DNA of 64,000 bases from Ignelater luminosus (lineage: Eukaryota > Arthropoda > Insecta > Coleoptera > Elateridae), in assembly GCA_011009095.1 (NCBI GenBank), contig VTPC01004385.1, positions 1 to 64,000 on the forward strand, in the 5' to 3' direction. A program made the position numbers and the translations under genes. Of this stretch, positions 12,101 through 23,220 are shown one piece after another. How positions within the stretch are numbered: the stretch's first letter is position 1; every line of letters starts with the position of its first letter. The notes beneath the pieces are model-generated. The model was not told the DNA's origin. It ran no database searches and saw only the letters and a program-made list of their open reading frames with translations.

Positions 12101-15100
12101 TTGTGAATGCTAACAGTTCAAAGTATTACACAAACTGTTACATTAATTAACAAGTATTAATTTTAAGTACTAATTTCGAGGTTGTGAATAAAGCTTAAAT
12201 GTTGCATTTTACGAAATGATCAATGGAACAACAGCCCAATAGTCCATATACAACTTTTTTCAAATGTGAGGTTTTTCTGTTTTATTATACTACTCTCCGT
12301 TCATTTCCAAGAGAAAGCACAAGTAAACAAATACATGTGAACAAGCAGTTACTGCAAATTAGGCTGGGCTTTACTGCCACAGTATTCATATGCTCGGCAG
12401 CCAATCACACTGTAGATGGAGGAATCTCTCTACTGACAATTTCGTTTACTTTACCCAATGGGGGTTTATCCAATAAATTTTATATAAAGAAGTAAAGTCA
12501 TCATTTAAAAATATGGGGCTATTGTGATAACCAAAACATGCTTTAAATTTAAAAGAAAATTAGTAAAAAGAAAGAAATTTATGAAATTATAGTATTTCAC
12601 AGAGGCAGTTTCAAAATTAGCATTGTGGGTAAATCATCCGATCAAAGTAGGAACCTTACGATCGCATTTGGTCATACCTTTGTTTTATTTCTTAATAGTT
12701 CTTTAAAAATATGTTGCAATACTGCATTATGGTTTCTATGAAATCAAACATCATGCAGCGTTGCCAACTCTAAAAACCTTTAATTGACCATACTTTAAAA
12801 ACTATGAATTTATGGCAAAAAATGTGTTTAGTTTTTTGATTCAGATTTCAATGGAGATTCACATGGTGTACAGATTATGTGCCATTTTGAATACACTTTG
12901 TATATTTGTGATTATAATATAAAATATGCATGCTTGCATCGCAAAACTATTATAACTCGTATAAAAGGAGCACTCTTTACTTTCATAGTTTTTATATAAG
13001 CTTTGTAGTAAGATTTCTTACAATAATTCTTGTCACATCTTGTTGCAAAGATATGCTCGTCTCAAGTGGCCTTTAGATAATAAAATACGAAACTATACAC
13101 AATAAACTAATCTTTTTGTTATACTAATTGGAAATGTAATTTGTACTATTCTTGAAAAATTCTTAGAAGTTCCTTGGCTCCTCCAGCTACTCACTCAGCA
13201 ACTAATAAGGATTACAATCATAAAAATGTTGTCATGTAATGTTTACAGAAGAAAAATTTATTTTCTACAGTTCTAAGTGTCGCATTTACTGCTGTAATCA
13301 ATAGTACTACAATAAATTATCTGAAACAGCCAATTTTCCTAAAACTTTTCATCGTATTGAATTATATTGGATGCATTCTCACAGACCTCTCTCAAGATTG
13401 TACAGCCATCTACGTCAAACATGCAGATTGTTATCTAGTATTAAGCTAGTAAAAGTAATGGTAAGTAGGAGCCTTTCTAGTAATTTATTACTCATAATGT
13501 TGATAAATGATCCGTCATCTGTTCAAACATATCAGTATTAATCAAGTAACTATTAGTTGAAAGTCATCGGTCAGTATTTGAAAAGAACAAAGGATTTTTG
13601 ACTCATTAACAACTACAAGCTAGCAACTTTCCATTAAAACTGACGATCAAAAAAAAAATTGATTTTTTTTTTAATTTATTGAAACCTTAGAGTAAGTGAA
13701 TTCAAGTCATTGCTTTTAAATGCTCATATTAGTAATATAAAACATTTGTCATATTATAGGTTATGTTTGAATATTCTGAAAATCCTGCCTGAATGTATAT
13801 TATTTAATAGTATTTTCAGTTCACCACTTTCACCTTGCTATGAGAATGCATGAAAAATATGCTACTATGTCACTGCTCATTTACTGATTGCCCACTTTTT
13901 AAACTGTAAACATATAGAGATTATGATGTCCATAATTGATTTGTATTACAAGCAACAAGAAGCAATATGCAAGCAATCTTAAACAGAACATTTAACTAAC
14001 CAAACACACAAATCTTTTTGAGACCAATTTACATCTGAACTCAACTGAAAATGCTACAAGTTAGTACAGTTGACATTATTTTATATTCAGCACTAATCCC
14101 ACCTGTTGATCAAATTTAAAATAACATTAATTTATTATTCTTTTTTTCTATATCCCCTAAAATTATTATTTATGCCAATTAACTGAAGTATACAAAAATC
14201 CTAATTTGAATAAAGAGTACAGAAAGGGTAGAAAAACTAACAACTACATTTTTAATTCATGTTGAGTTTACGCAGCAGTTACATCTTTCAAATGTAACGG
14301 TCAACCGTGACATCTCCAATCGTGACAGGTTTTCAACAGCATATTACTTTGTATTGTCAGTTCTCTTATTCTAATGGCTTTTTCTGGTTTTTTTGTGAAT
14401 TTTCGTTTTCATACAAAACATAAAACTGAAATTTCTTTATAAAATTAATAGTGGTAATAGTAATTTATTTCAATTTATTTCTAAGACTCCAGATTTTGCT
14501 CATTTTGTCAGCGAATTGGAAGCTGCCATATTGAACTTGGGTGTATTTCGGCAATGAACAATTATCAGAGTTAAGAGTTCGATTCGGATGCGGGAACCGG
14601 GTAGCTTCCGATGGATTTCTCCCGACAGGTACACCTCCAGGTGGCCTTTCCCCGGCATGGACTTTTTCCGGCACGGAATTTTCCCGGTATGAAAGTATCC
14701 TGGCAAGTTTACCTCCCGGCATACATGTAGAATTGGGGTTTCGACTATGCTTAGTCCGCAATATCATGTAGTAACATAATATTGCGCTGGTTATAACCAA
14801 TCATCAGAGAGAGTTTGTTAGATGTTTGGTTAAAAGTTACGTTAGAGGTTAGGTTAAAGGTTGAGTTAGAGGTTAGGCTATAGGTTAGGTTAGAGGTTGA
14901 GTTAGAGGTTAGGTTAAAGGTTAGGTTAGAGGTAGAGTTAGAGGTTAGATTAGAAGTTAGACTATAGGTTAAGTTAGAGGTTAGGTGAGAGGTTCGGTTA
15001 GATGTTAGATTAGAGGTTAGGTGAGAGGTTGGGTTAGAGGTTAGATGAGAGGTTGGGTTAGAGGTTAGGTTAGAGGTTGGGTTAAAGGTTAGGTGAGAGG

Positions 15101-18100
15101 TTAGAAGTTAGGTTAATGGTTAGGTTAAACGTTGGGTTAGAAGTTATAACCAGCTCAATATTACTTTACTACATGATATTGTGGACTAAGCATGGTTGAA
15201 ACCCCAATTTTACGTGTATGCCGAAAGAGATCCACGCCGAGAGATATACTTGCCAGGAGAGATCCGTGCCGAAAGATATCCGTGTCGCGAAAAGTCCATG
15301 CCGGAGAAAGGCCTCCGGGAGATGTCCGCAGCCCTTCGGACGCACTTGAATGTATATTACACAGAGTTACGGTATTAGTAGGCTTACTCATCTCTGGCAT
15401 ATCTTAACCTGAAATCACCTGAAATTCTAAGGGTAGGTTTAAATTTCATATTTTAATTGAATCTAATATAAATGTTTCCATCTATGGAAAGTCTCGTGGT
15501 TTACATATTCTGATGGTAATGTGGAACATTGAATTAAAAATCTCCAAATAGGAAAACTATAAAACCTTTTATATAAAATAAAAGGTTGTTCTAACTTATA
15601 GTGGGGTTTTATTGGATCAATAAATAAAGACAAAATTACTATTGTCTCCCCACAGAAGTTTTAAAAATTCATACAAGCATTGACTATCATACCTCCAGAC
15701 GATCATTTTGTCCTTGTTTGGACTCATCAGTGGAGGATAACGAAAGTCAATGTTTGCCCGCTTCATACTGGTTATATACAAATCAACTAGTTTTATTTTA
15801 TATAAAAGGTTTATAGTTTTCCTATTTGGAAATTTTTAATTTAAGAACGACTCGTCGTGTAATTCATTCTAATTGTTGGCGTTCCTATTAGATGGCGCCT
15901 TGACATTTTCATGCTGCTGATGTTGTAGTTGATCTGTATATAACCAGCATGAAGCAGGCAAGCATTGACTTTCATTGTCCTCCACTGATGAGTCCAAACA
16001 AGGACAAAACGATTGTCTGGAGGTATGATAGTCAATGCTTGCACGAATTTTTAAAACTTTTGTGGGGAGATAATAGTAATTTTGTCTTTATTTATTGGAA
16101 CATTGAAGTTAACAATCCAATAACTGGATTTCCAGAAACCTGAAGACATTAGTGCATAGTGCTGCAATTTTTTTTGTGTTTAATTGTTACTGTCTACCAT
16201 AATTCATTATGAATGGCAGATAACTACATGTCTGAAATTATGATCAGATAATTAATGTATGAACATTTATGAGTTTGCGTTACAAGTTGTATTTAGTTTT
16301 ATTTTGTATTTTTGTTAATAAATTGTTTTCAGATGATTTTGCATTTATTTATTTAATACCTTGAATCATAAATATAAACAATTACGTTTATAAAACTGAT
16401 CTACAGTCATTATGAAACAGGTGCTTTTTTTTTTATTTTCCAACCACTCCCAGCATTTCAGATTAATACCTATTATGCATTTATATCAGCAAAATTTGTC
16501 TTGTTAAGAAAATGATTGGCTGTCACCATAGATATAAGAAAATTGTATAGCAATTATAAGAATTCTTATTGTAGTTACTAATTGGTTCTTTAGACAGGGA
16601 GCTTCTAAGAATTTTTCTACTATAAAATCACTATTCTAGTTTTTTGCTTCTCCTACAAAATTCTTATTTTCAATAATGAGCCCTTTGTTCCACTGGCATG
16701 TTCAAGTATTTACTTACTTAAAGCATCAGGACGCAAATATTGCTGAACCAAATCAGCCTCTGGTTGACAATCAGGTTCTACAAACTTATGTACCTGTTTT
16801 TCTGCAGCAGGAGTAGCAGAATTTCTGCGTATCAAGTTCGCACTCTAAAATATTATTCAATTATAAAATATGTTCAAGAATTTTCATGTAAAAAGAATTT
16901 AGTAACCTTTTTACTAAGGGGAGAACTAGGTTCATCAGCCGATGAAGTTATTGTATTAACTAAGTAATTCTGTTCATCTGCAGGATGCCTGTTAGCAATA
17001 CTATTAATTAGCCAATGTATATTCACTATTGGACTGTTTTGTAACATTCCCTTTGACATCATTAATTTCAGATCATGGCAGGAGGAATCCCCAACAAGAA
17101 CATGAGTAACTCGTTCATTGATGTCATCATATCTAGTAGCACCACTAAAGTTAAGAATTTTACATAATTTCTCCCGTTGTTCTGCTCCAAAACCGGCTAG
17201 ATATATCTAAAATGCAATTGTATATAAGAGATTATAAAATAAATTGACGCAGTTATTACTTACTCCACACCCATCTAAAAATGGTCCAGCAATTTTTACT
17301 TGCCTTACATCAATTGTATCCACTAAATCATTGTGCTCATTGGAATCACCTTAAAAAATACAAAACTTAATTGTTAATTAATTAGTCATAGCTTGCAAAA
17401 ACACCTACTTTTTCGTTTTAACCCACTCGACTTAAAAGGAGTATTAGCAGTTAATTTCAAGACACCAGTAGAATTCACAACAGTATCTTGTAATTCACTT
17501 TTGTTACCATGTAATGCACTAATATTACTTATCATTGAAAAATTAGGTTGTGCATCTTCACCTTCTTTTGTTGGAGTAGAAGTACCTCTTTTAATTGAAT
17601 ATAAATTATCTGGCATTGCATAACCATTTTTTACACTGTCTACCACCCAATCAAAATTAACACATTTTATTTTACGTTTTTTGGCTGCTTTATACTTGGC
17701 ACTTGTTGAACTAGTACTAAAATGATTTTAAAGGTTTTTTATAATTTTTTTAATACAGCAATAAAATCTTGATTACCTGCTACAAACAAGAATATCTGTT
17801 GAAGAGACATGTAACTGCTCATTATATACTCCACCATTTTCTGTTATCAACTTACTTAGTGTATTTCTTTGAGCATGATTTAAACCAGTACAGCAAACAA
17901 CAAGTTTATGAAAAGCAGGGCATCGATATTTTTCAAATTGCTTATCATCACAATGAATATTACCTTTATGACTTGCTTCCCATACATCATGGACCCACGT
18001 ACTTATTAAGAGTTTAACTCCAGCTTCGGCCGCTTTCTGTTTTGTTTTACAAAGATTTTTGTATATAAGCATCATTATTCTAGCAAAATACTTACTATGT

Positions 18101-19930
18101 ATTTTTCTGACTTGACAGAGTCTGTTACTAAATGGGTACAATTTTCCATTAAACTTGGAGAAAAATATCCAGCCATAAACTGGATTTTATCTTGCAAGAT
18201 TTTTCTTTCAGACTTAGGAAATGAAGAACATGTTATGGTGCAACCATTCATTGCTATGGAATAAATTGGCCAAGGAAAATTAGGTATCTGTCTTCCTTCC
18301 ATTAGACAAGTCAAAAGGCACCAAGGGCCCACAATTCTGCTGTAAACATAGATATAAATAAATGTTCTTTGAGAATTATGTAATTTATTATATTCCATTC
18401 CATAAAGAACAAAATATTGTCATAATCAATAAAAACCAAATAATTCTTAAAACAATTTTTGCTTAATTTTAATTGTTTAAATTAGAAAAAAACACTAAAG
18501 TTATGAGTTTGCTTTTGTTTAAACAATTAAACTGCAGTATAACTAGGTTATAATGTACTGGTCGGGACCAAAAAAAATAGTCCATTATAATCAAAGTTCA
18601 TTATAGAAAAGAAATGCCAGAAAATAATTTATTATGTCCACAAAAACGAACTAAAAGAGTATTAAACTTTTCCAAAATATTATTTTACTGCATACATACA
18701 TTATTCATTATACACTGCGAATGCCAGCTGTGGAACGCTTGAAATAAAAATTTCTCTATGCATAATTGTATGCTTGCCATATACAGAATTTTTAAGAGAA
18801 TCAGAATCTCAAAAAAAAAATAGAGGTTGGGTAAGGGTGGGGGTAAATAAAATAAAAATTATTCAATTAAATGGCCCATTGGGAAATAAGGTTGACGTAT
18901 CCAAGGATTTTGGCCTCAGATGCACAGAGAATATTTTATTTAAAGCATTTCACAGCCGGCATTCGCACAGTACAATAATATAATGATTTAAAACATTATT
19001 TTGTTCCTGCTAATAAACTCGTTTTAAAAGAAACAAGATTGTTGTTTGAATTTCAGAATCACATAACCTCAAATTTTTAAGTTTTTTATCACACAGCTGC
19101 AGTCAGTGTTATACTACCAAACATGGCTGTCTGAAAATTTTACCGTATGATCATTGTGAAAACCATAAATATAAACTGACCTATTGTTTAAAGAAAGATA
19201 CAGCGCAACCAACCTCAGAAAAGCCCCGGAAAATATGTGAACTAATTTCAATAACAAACAACGTTGACCAATCAGGAGCGTAATTTTACTCGAGTACACT
19301 AACTCACAAAAGTTGTTTTAAATTCATTACATGTTATTGGTGATGTTTAGTTTTATTTAAATTTACAATTTTAAAACAAACAAGAATAATTTACAAGGAA
19401 TTGATACAATTTTTGGTAGCCAATCTTTATTTATGCTCAAGGTACAATCTACGCATGCCTCCACACGGAAGGGCTTTTCTGAGGTTGGTCAAGCTGTAGG
19501 TGTGAATGGATTTTTAAAAAACAAATGAGTAGAAGAGAATAAGACAAAATTATAACTAAACTTTTCTTTGTCACTGCAAGTTGAAAATTAATTATGTATA
19601 ATTGTATGTTACATTAACCATCAGTTTTAACATTCAACTTACACACTCTTTGTTTTCCTTGCTTTCTCAAATGTTTCACCTTCAAATAATTGAAAAACCA
19701 TAAAATCAGTTTTATTAAGTTCTACATTCAAACACTCTTGCTCAGGATACCATTTTACATTAATAGCATTTTGTTTACAAGCCTAAAAAAGAAAAGAATG
19801 AGAATACAGAATTTAGAAAAAAAAGAAAAATACTTACCTCATAAGCTTGCTGCATTTCTGCAGAAGCTTCTTGTTCATCGTCATATTCTTTAGGTAGTAC
19901 AAAAATAATTCTAACATTTTTCTTATCCAT
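3106..19930 (-). CDS. mus101 (TopBP1): TopBP1 / Mus101, multi-BRCT DNA replication and checkpoint scaffold (complete, 17 coding exons)
   Basis: Nuclear scaffold that binds phosphorylated partners through BRCT repeats, activates ATR and helps load replication factors. Exons in transcript order: 19838-19930, 19643-19782, 18096-18339, 17777-18036, 17409-17716, 17264-17349, 16907-17206, 16718-16844, 10885-11673, 10546-10815, 10201-10487, 10009-10140, 9831-9948, 9692-9762, 9380-9634, 9105-9328, 3106-3310. They sum to 3909 bases (1302 residues plus stop) and every junction keeps phase. BRCT0/1/2 lie at about residues 1-290, BRCT3 at 378-460, BRCT4/5 at 580-782 and BRCT7/8 at 1080-1300. A conserved WDD motif (W1065) marks the ATR-activating region. 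No BRCT6 is visible, as I recall for fly Mus101; vertebrate TopBP1 is longer (about 1520). A pyrimidine tract ending in cag directly before the start codon suggests an upstream noncoding exon. Exon 7 uses a weak donor (gttact). Identity is firm; exact splice edges are inferred. Confidence 0.93.
4452..4765. repeat. MITE-like inverted repeat in TopBP1 intron 16
   Basis: The arms at about 4452-4495 and 4722-4765 are inverted copies containing actggtttcaccac and gtggtgaaaccag. A second internal pair (gtcaagagggtc near 4545, gaccctcttgac near 4662) gives a long hairpin-forming element of about 310 bases without an ORF. Confidence 0.65.
6016..6175 (+). pseudogene. THAP-type zinc-finger N terminus (transposon-derived fragment)
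   Basis: From ATG 6016 the frame reads MEETASAYYKYC, then CNNTTVMTSNKLFIRLP and RKKWLTACRR. This is the N-terminal half of a THAP-like C2CH finger: first two cysteines, then the basic RKKW...ACRR helix region. The second half (the usual C-x2-H of a CEDHF type motif) is missing. A potential donor gtattt follows the PKS codons, so either the rest was spliced from a lost exon or the gene is truncated. THAP domains bind DNA in P-element transposases and many insect transposon-borne genes. I infer a transposon gene relic, not a host gene, because it sits in an inverted-repeat element within a TopBP1 intron. Confidence 0.55.
6792..7158. repeat. MITE-like inverted repeat
   Basis: The arms ccgttgatgcgataacgcaa (6792 onward) and its near-perfect reverse complement ending at 7158 enclose about 320 bases of AT-rich DNA with no ORF. 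It is nested in the THAP-bearing remnant. Confidence 0.6.
7268..7398 (-). pseudogene. Transposon-type first exon (NLPMIDALMLAEYVKNN motif)
   Basis: On the minus strand an ATG at 7398 opens MTEEGFSKAQSDNLPMIDA, followed by LMLAEYVKNNE and KVCGVKTD, then a strong donor gtaagt after 7268. The motif (Asp/hydrophobic, then ...EY/F..NN and a GVK) resembles, from memory, the start of insect transposon-associated proteins that continue into a SWIM zinc finger and YqaJ-like nuclease. No downstream exon could be found in this window, so it is an orphan fragment. It points toward the THAP fragment from the opposite end of the same remnant. Function is not assignable from this alone. Confidence 0.35.
7719..8492. 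mobile_element. Nonautonomous terminal inverted repeat element
   Basis: The terminal arms agagtgtccaaagttatatg (7719) and acatgtaacttgggacac...ct (ending 8492) are imperfect inverted repeats. A second internal pair carries aaggagcggtatca (within 7880-7912) and tgataccgctcctt (within 8164-8196). No coding capacity is visible. It abuts the right border of the THAP-bearing remnant. Confidence 0.55.
8736..8960. repeat. Imperfect inverted repeat in TopBP1 intron 16
   Basis: The arms around aaattttagtcagactag (8742) and tagtctgattaaatttt (8939) pair imperfectly, with further inverted similarity in aatcatgatta motifs. A probable decayed MITE about 225 bases long. Confidence 0.4.
9692..10815 (-). 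other. mus101 (TopBP1): TopBP1 exons 10-14: disordered linker with ATR-activating motif
   Basis: Low-complexity Ser/Thr/Asn-rich sequence without a BRCT fold, placed where vertebrate TopBP1 has BRCT6 and the ATR-activating domain. Exon 11 has PWDHVDTPDTPLGAF, with TP sites that could be CDK targets. Exon 14, only 71 bases, encodes TVGWDDCMD, matching the aromatic W-D-D core of the ATR-activating domain. The motif match is from family memory; function is inferred. Confidence 0.7.
10885..11673 (-). other. mus101 (TopBP1): TopBP1 exon 9: BRCT4/BRCT5 tandem
   Basis: The largest exon, 789 bases. A Ser/Asn/Gln-rich linker is followed by BRCT4 (LKFVIVGFTEEQQEQ to LWISECWQENEI) and BRCT5 (VVTISSYVSYERN, THLVSLVPSGKKYAAAIKWG, VVTKDWLLECA). 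In the family this pair binds checkpoint mediators such as BLM or 53BP1. The in-frame stop after GEAKC lies in the intron: phase with exon 10 requires the donor gtgaag just after the LI codons. Confidence 0.88.
11703..12195. mobile_element. MITE with TAA target duplication (PIF/Harbinger-like)
   Basis: The ends agctttattcacaacctc and its reverse complement run as near-identical inverted repeats for about 38 bases. TAA flanks both sides (11700-11702 and 12196-12198), the 3-bp duplication type of PIF/Harbinger elements. It is 493 bases, without an ORF, in TopBP1 intron 8. Family placement rests only on the duplication size and is tentative. Confidence 0.6.
14631..15325. mobile_element. Foldback element with 16-bp subrepeats and telomere-like core
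   Basis: Left arm 14631-14798 and right arm 15144-15325 are inverted copies: both read inward from ggcctttc-ccggcatggac to caatatcatgtagta and ggttataac. Inside each arm, near the outer end, short units starting ccggca/cggcac recur every 16 bases, about five per arm. The core is a degenerate tandem array of TTAGGTTAGAGG type. No transposase is encoded. It lies in the 5-kb intron 8 of TopBP1. Confidence 0.7.
14818..15140 (+). repeat. Telomere-like minisatellite (TTAGG-related)
   Basis: About 320 bases of tandem units of roughly 11-13 bases, mostly of the form ggttagaggtta and ggttaggttaaa. The unit is related to the ancestral insect telomere repeat TTAGG but is degenerate and strand-uniform. 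It fills the loop of the foldback element, so it probably moves and expands with the element and is not an old chromosome end. Confidence 0.75.
15532..16103. repeat. Two interleaved inverted repeats
   Basis: Pair A: about 15532-15583 and 15791-15842 (ggaaaactataaaacctttt and complement). Pair B: about 15612-15785 and 15934-16103, roughly 170 bases per arm at high identity, sharing for instance ctgatgagtccaaacaagga. The arms alternate A-B-A'-B', so they are not simply nested. Two related foldback insertions, or one that inverted part of itself, would explain this. Small frames inside are by-products of the repeats. Confidence 0.65.
18535..18717. repeat. Possible pogo/Tigger-like short element
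   Basis: The left end cagtataactaggttataa is typical of pogo-type terminal repeats, and a right end attatacactg is roughly complementary. No TA duplication is visible and the inverted match is short, so this is a weak call. It lies in TopBP1 intron 2. Confidence 0.3.
19208..19489. repeat. 19-bp perfect inverted repeat
   Basis: accaacctcagaaaagccc at 19208-19226 recurs as its exact reverse complement at 19471-19489, enclosing about 245 bases in TopBP1 intron 2. Probably the ends of a small decayed element. No duplication was recognised. Confidence 0.5.
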
Positions 19931-20180
19931 TATTCTGAAACAGAAAAATTTAAATAAATGAAATCAAAGTTCATTGTTTATAAAATGTATATAGCAAACT
20001 AATTCATTCAAATACCATGAAGTTTTACATTTTAATGGTTTTTCTTAAACATTAATGACAAATAAATTGATCATATGAGAAATTATTTGAGGGTTTACAA
20101 AACATGTTTTGAAAGACAAAATATGTTAACAATATGTATACTTAGCAATGCTGTGATTAAAATGTAGATAGCCTGATCTA

Positions 20181-20424
20181 GTGTGCCTTGATATTGTTTT
20201 ATTAAATGTCATTTTTCTAGTGGGAGAGTGTGGACACACTTGTCAAACACACTGTGGGTGTAAAGAAAAGAAGAAAAATTTTAACAATAAATTCTTATTC
20301 TATCCTTTACATTCGCCGTGCGAGTAGAGAGCTAACAAATATTTTTGTCTCTCTTCTTTGACAAGTGTGTCCACACTCTACCCATTAAAAAAAGGACATT
20401 TAATAAAACAATATCAAGGCACAC
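20181..20424. mobile_element. MITE with TA target duplication
   Basis: The termini gtgtgccttgatattgtttt and exact complement, then a further inverted stretch (agtgtggacacacttgtca), give arms of about 65 bases. TA flanks both ends (20179-20180, 20425-20426), as for Tc1/mariner-type derivatives. Total 244 bases, noncoding. Confidence 0.75.
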
Positions 20425-20560
20425 TAGTCTGGATCAACTTATACTCTCAAATGACCAGTATTCTTAATTTCTTAAAAATCTTTCAATTAGAGAAAAGATT
20501 GTAAATCCTGTAACTATAATTTTAATAAATAAATATTTATTTGGTTGCAGCTTCATATAA

Positions 20561-20962
20561 GGTTTGTTCCAACACAAATCCCAAACTATCCGTGACAGTC
20601 ACGAGTGTGCGCAGATCAAGTTTGTCCGTTCCAACAACTCCGATTGCAGTCTGAAATTGTTCCAACAAACTGCAGACTACAATTTCAAACCAGTTGCTGA
20701 TAGTCAAAACAGTTTGAGTATTGTTAACAAACTCCAGTTTGGTGTCTGCGCAATTGATTTACAAATAAAAAAACCTTAACTCTTTTAAGGTTAGTTTATT
20801 TGCAATTTGCTGTTTGTGTATATAGACATCTAACGGTAGTAGCATCGACTAATATCCGTTCCAACAGAAACAATTTCCAATTAGTTTCAAACTACGAACC
20901 TGCACATTGGAAAAGTCAAAAAAGTATGTCAAATCGTCAGGGATTGTTTGTTGGAACAAACC
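20561..20962. mobile_element. Nonautonomous element with 5-bp TATAA duplication
   Basis: The left end ggtttgttccaac and right end gttggaacaaacc are exact inverted repeats. TATAA occurs directly outside each (20556-20560, 20963-20967). Internal copies of gttccaac and caaactgcag motifs give weak subterminal repeats. 402 bases, no ORF of note. The superfamily is not clear from the terminal sequence. Confidence 0.7.
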
Positions 20963-23194
20963 TATAACTTTTCGTGGTTTTTAAATGACAGAACATGCAA
21001 CTTAAGTAGTACCCCATTCCCATTAAATACTAGTGTAGGTATTCAAGATGGAACCGAATGTTCAAGTGAAGTAATTTCAACACTGCAAGTATGTTGATAT
21101 AAATTGTTAAGTTAGAAAGTGACAAATATTGTTTTATACTAACGATCTAGATAAGATTATTCATCAGTAAACTTTGAAAATTTTTAGTCCGAAAGAGTCG
21201 TTTACCATTCAAGGCACAAAAGACAAATGCATATTTAACATATTATGCATAAATATGATTATTTTGCACTTGAATGCCATGAACCCGTTTTAATCGCGTG
21301 AATACAATCTGAGTAGATATTAAAAATATTAAAACTGGTCTGCTGTATGCCAAATGTGTTCATTTTTTAATAATGATATGCTGACTAGCGTCGTTAAGTT
21401 TTATTTCGCATTTTTAAAAGTAATTAATAATTTATTATATTATTAGTAGGAATGGCATGATTAAAATATAATGTTTAAAGTAAAACAAAATAAGAAATTT
21501 ATATTTTTTTTAAATAAATGATAAGTTTATTGATCTTAACATCGTTTTGATACATAAAATGCGAATATTTGCACGAACCGTCCATGCTTTTTAAGATTAA
21601 TAAATGCCCCATCAGATTTAATAATATTGATACTGCCCTTTCTTAATATATCTACTAAGTCAATTTTGTTTTCTTTTTCGTAGTTTATTATCACAACTTT
21701 CACTATTCTTTCAATTCCTACATGTCAAGTTTTTTTTTACTAATATAATGTCTTATAATACTATATGTTGTGGAAAGGTTCATAAAGGCTGATAGGTAAT
21801 TATTGCGCAACGAATATAATACAAATTTATATCAGGTTTTTATTACAAAACAAACTAACCTCCTTTCTCAAAATAGAACACTTCCAAATCTTAAGCTACA
21901 TTTGTTGACAAAACTGATTAAGTAGCATTGGCACTATTCACTTACAAATTCGTGAAGATCGTTCTCTAGCATAACCTGCCACATTCTATCACATCGGAAT
22001 CACAAAACTAACCGCTTTAAACAAAATTCCTTTGAACGAATTCAAACAAAAGGTAAAAGATTCGCCAACATTCACATAGAAAAGTCACTACACAGAAAAA
22101 CATCTCTCATAACATATACAGAGGGGGACAGAATAAATCAACATTCCATCGATCGGATGGGTTGGTTTATAAACTGATGTAACGTATGTGACGCAGAACG
22201 TCAAACGGAATACAGAAATTTGAGATTATGTTGCTGTCATAACATCCGTTTATAGATTCGCATACATCATAAGCAAATAAAGTTATTTCCCTATATAAAT
22301 CGTTGATATAAATGTCGTTTAATGAAGATTAAAAATGTACTGGGACCAAAACTTCAAAATCACATTGAAAACTTACCACCCGTCCTGATTTCGGGATGAT
22401 AGTCCTCATTGTTTTAATCTACTCAGTTTCCTCACTCCTTAAAGAGGACGCAAATTGCCCCTCTTTTGGTTTTTTCTGTTTAAAACCTTAATTTTTTAGA
22501 TTTTCTATACTTTTAATTTATGTTTCAAGTTATAATTTACAGTTTTAACATGTATTATTGTTTTTGCTTTGAAAAGTTTTTAACCGTTTAAAAGATTAAT
22601 ACAGTTTTATAATTAATTTGCATTTATATTCGGTTAAAATGATTTATTTCAAAATGATTTCGAAGAAAGACTTGAAACAAAATATTAAACTTTCTGATGT
22701 GACTTGATTGATACCCGATAATAAAAATTTAATTTTCAGTTACCTTGTATGTTTTTCATAAATTTCTACGTGAGTACTTTTGAGCTTTGAGCTGTCCTCT
22801 TTTTTTTTAAATGAAAAGGTGGCAACGGTGGCAACCCTATTTTGAACACGTTTTGAAGATTCGTATTTTCGGTCAGCCACCATTTGTGATCGCACTCGAT
22901 GGGGGAAAGATCTATCTTTCACAGCATACTAATCTATTATTTACAGAAATTGTGGTAGTTTGTATTACGGACCTTGCCATCCACAGAAGTATACTGATAT
23001 CTATTGGTCGAGTAAATTAAAAACTTGCAGCACCTTTAAGAGTGATTCGTTTGAATTCTTCCCGCTCTTTACTTTTGCTGTTGGTACAATGCGAGAAATT
23101 CAGTTGAAAAGTCTTAAAAATCTCTAATATCAGTTCCCATGTTCCCAGTTCTCTACTGCAGTAGGCTGTGAAACTTTTCCTAGGGCATGCCATC

Positions 23195-23220
23195 AACACA
23201 TAACCTATAAACTGATGATT
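23195..23220 (+). repeat. 26-bp direct repeat, copy 1
   Basis: Begins aacacataacctataaactg and recurs exactly at 25031-25056. Somewhat similar sequence follows each copy (for example tcaattt-acagat/ac about 210 and 50 bases later). Probably pieces of one dispersed repeat. Confidence 0.6.

Larger units (their letters stand above)
16718..19930 (-). other. mus101 (TopBP1): TopBP1 exons 1-8: BRCT0, 1, 2 and 3
   Basis: Exon 1 starts MDKKNVRIIFVLPKEYD. Exons 2-3 carry RIVGPWCLLTCL and ENCTHLVTDSV with SEKY, typical BRCT0/1 landmarks including the lysine near the phosphate pocket. Exons 4-5 give a second repeat (LVVCCTGLNHAQR, NGGVYNEQL, then the FDWVVDSV helix). Exons 6-7 give a third (YLAGFGAEQREKL, THVLVGDSS, IHWLINSI). 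Exon 8 is a linker. The exon 5 donor must be the gtaggt at the KRK codons: the next downstream gt would lead straight into a TGA. Confidence 0.85.

Noticed and set aside
14818..15140. Interpretation as an interstitial telomere marking an old chromosome fusion
   Set aside because: The array is confined to the loop of a foldback element and is degenerate, so capture by the element is simpler.
14465..15407. Several overlapping Pro/Arg-rich frames on both strands
   Set aside because: They are translations of the inverted arms and 16-bp subrepeats of the foldback element.
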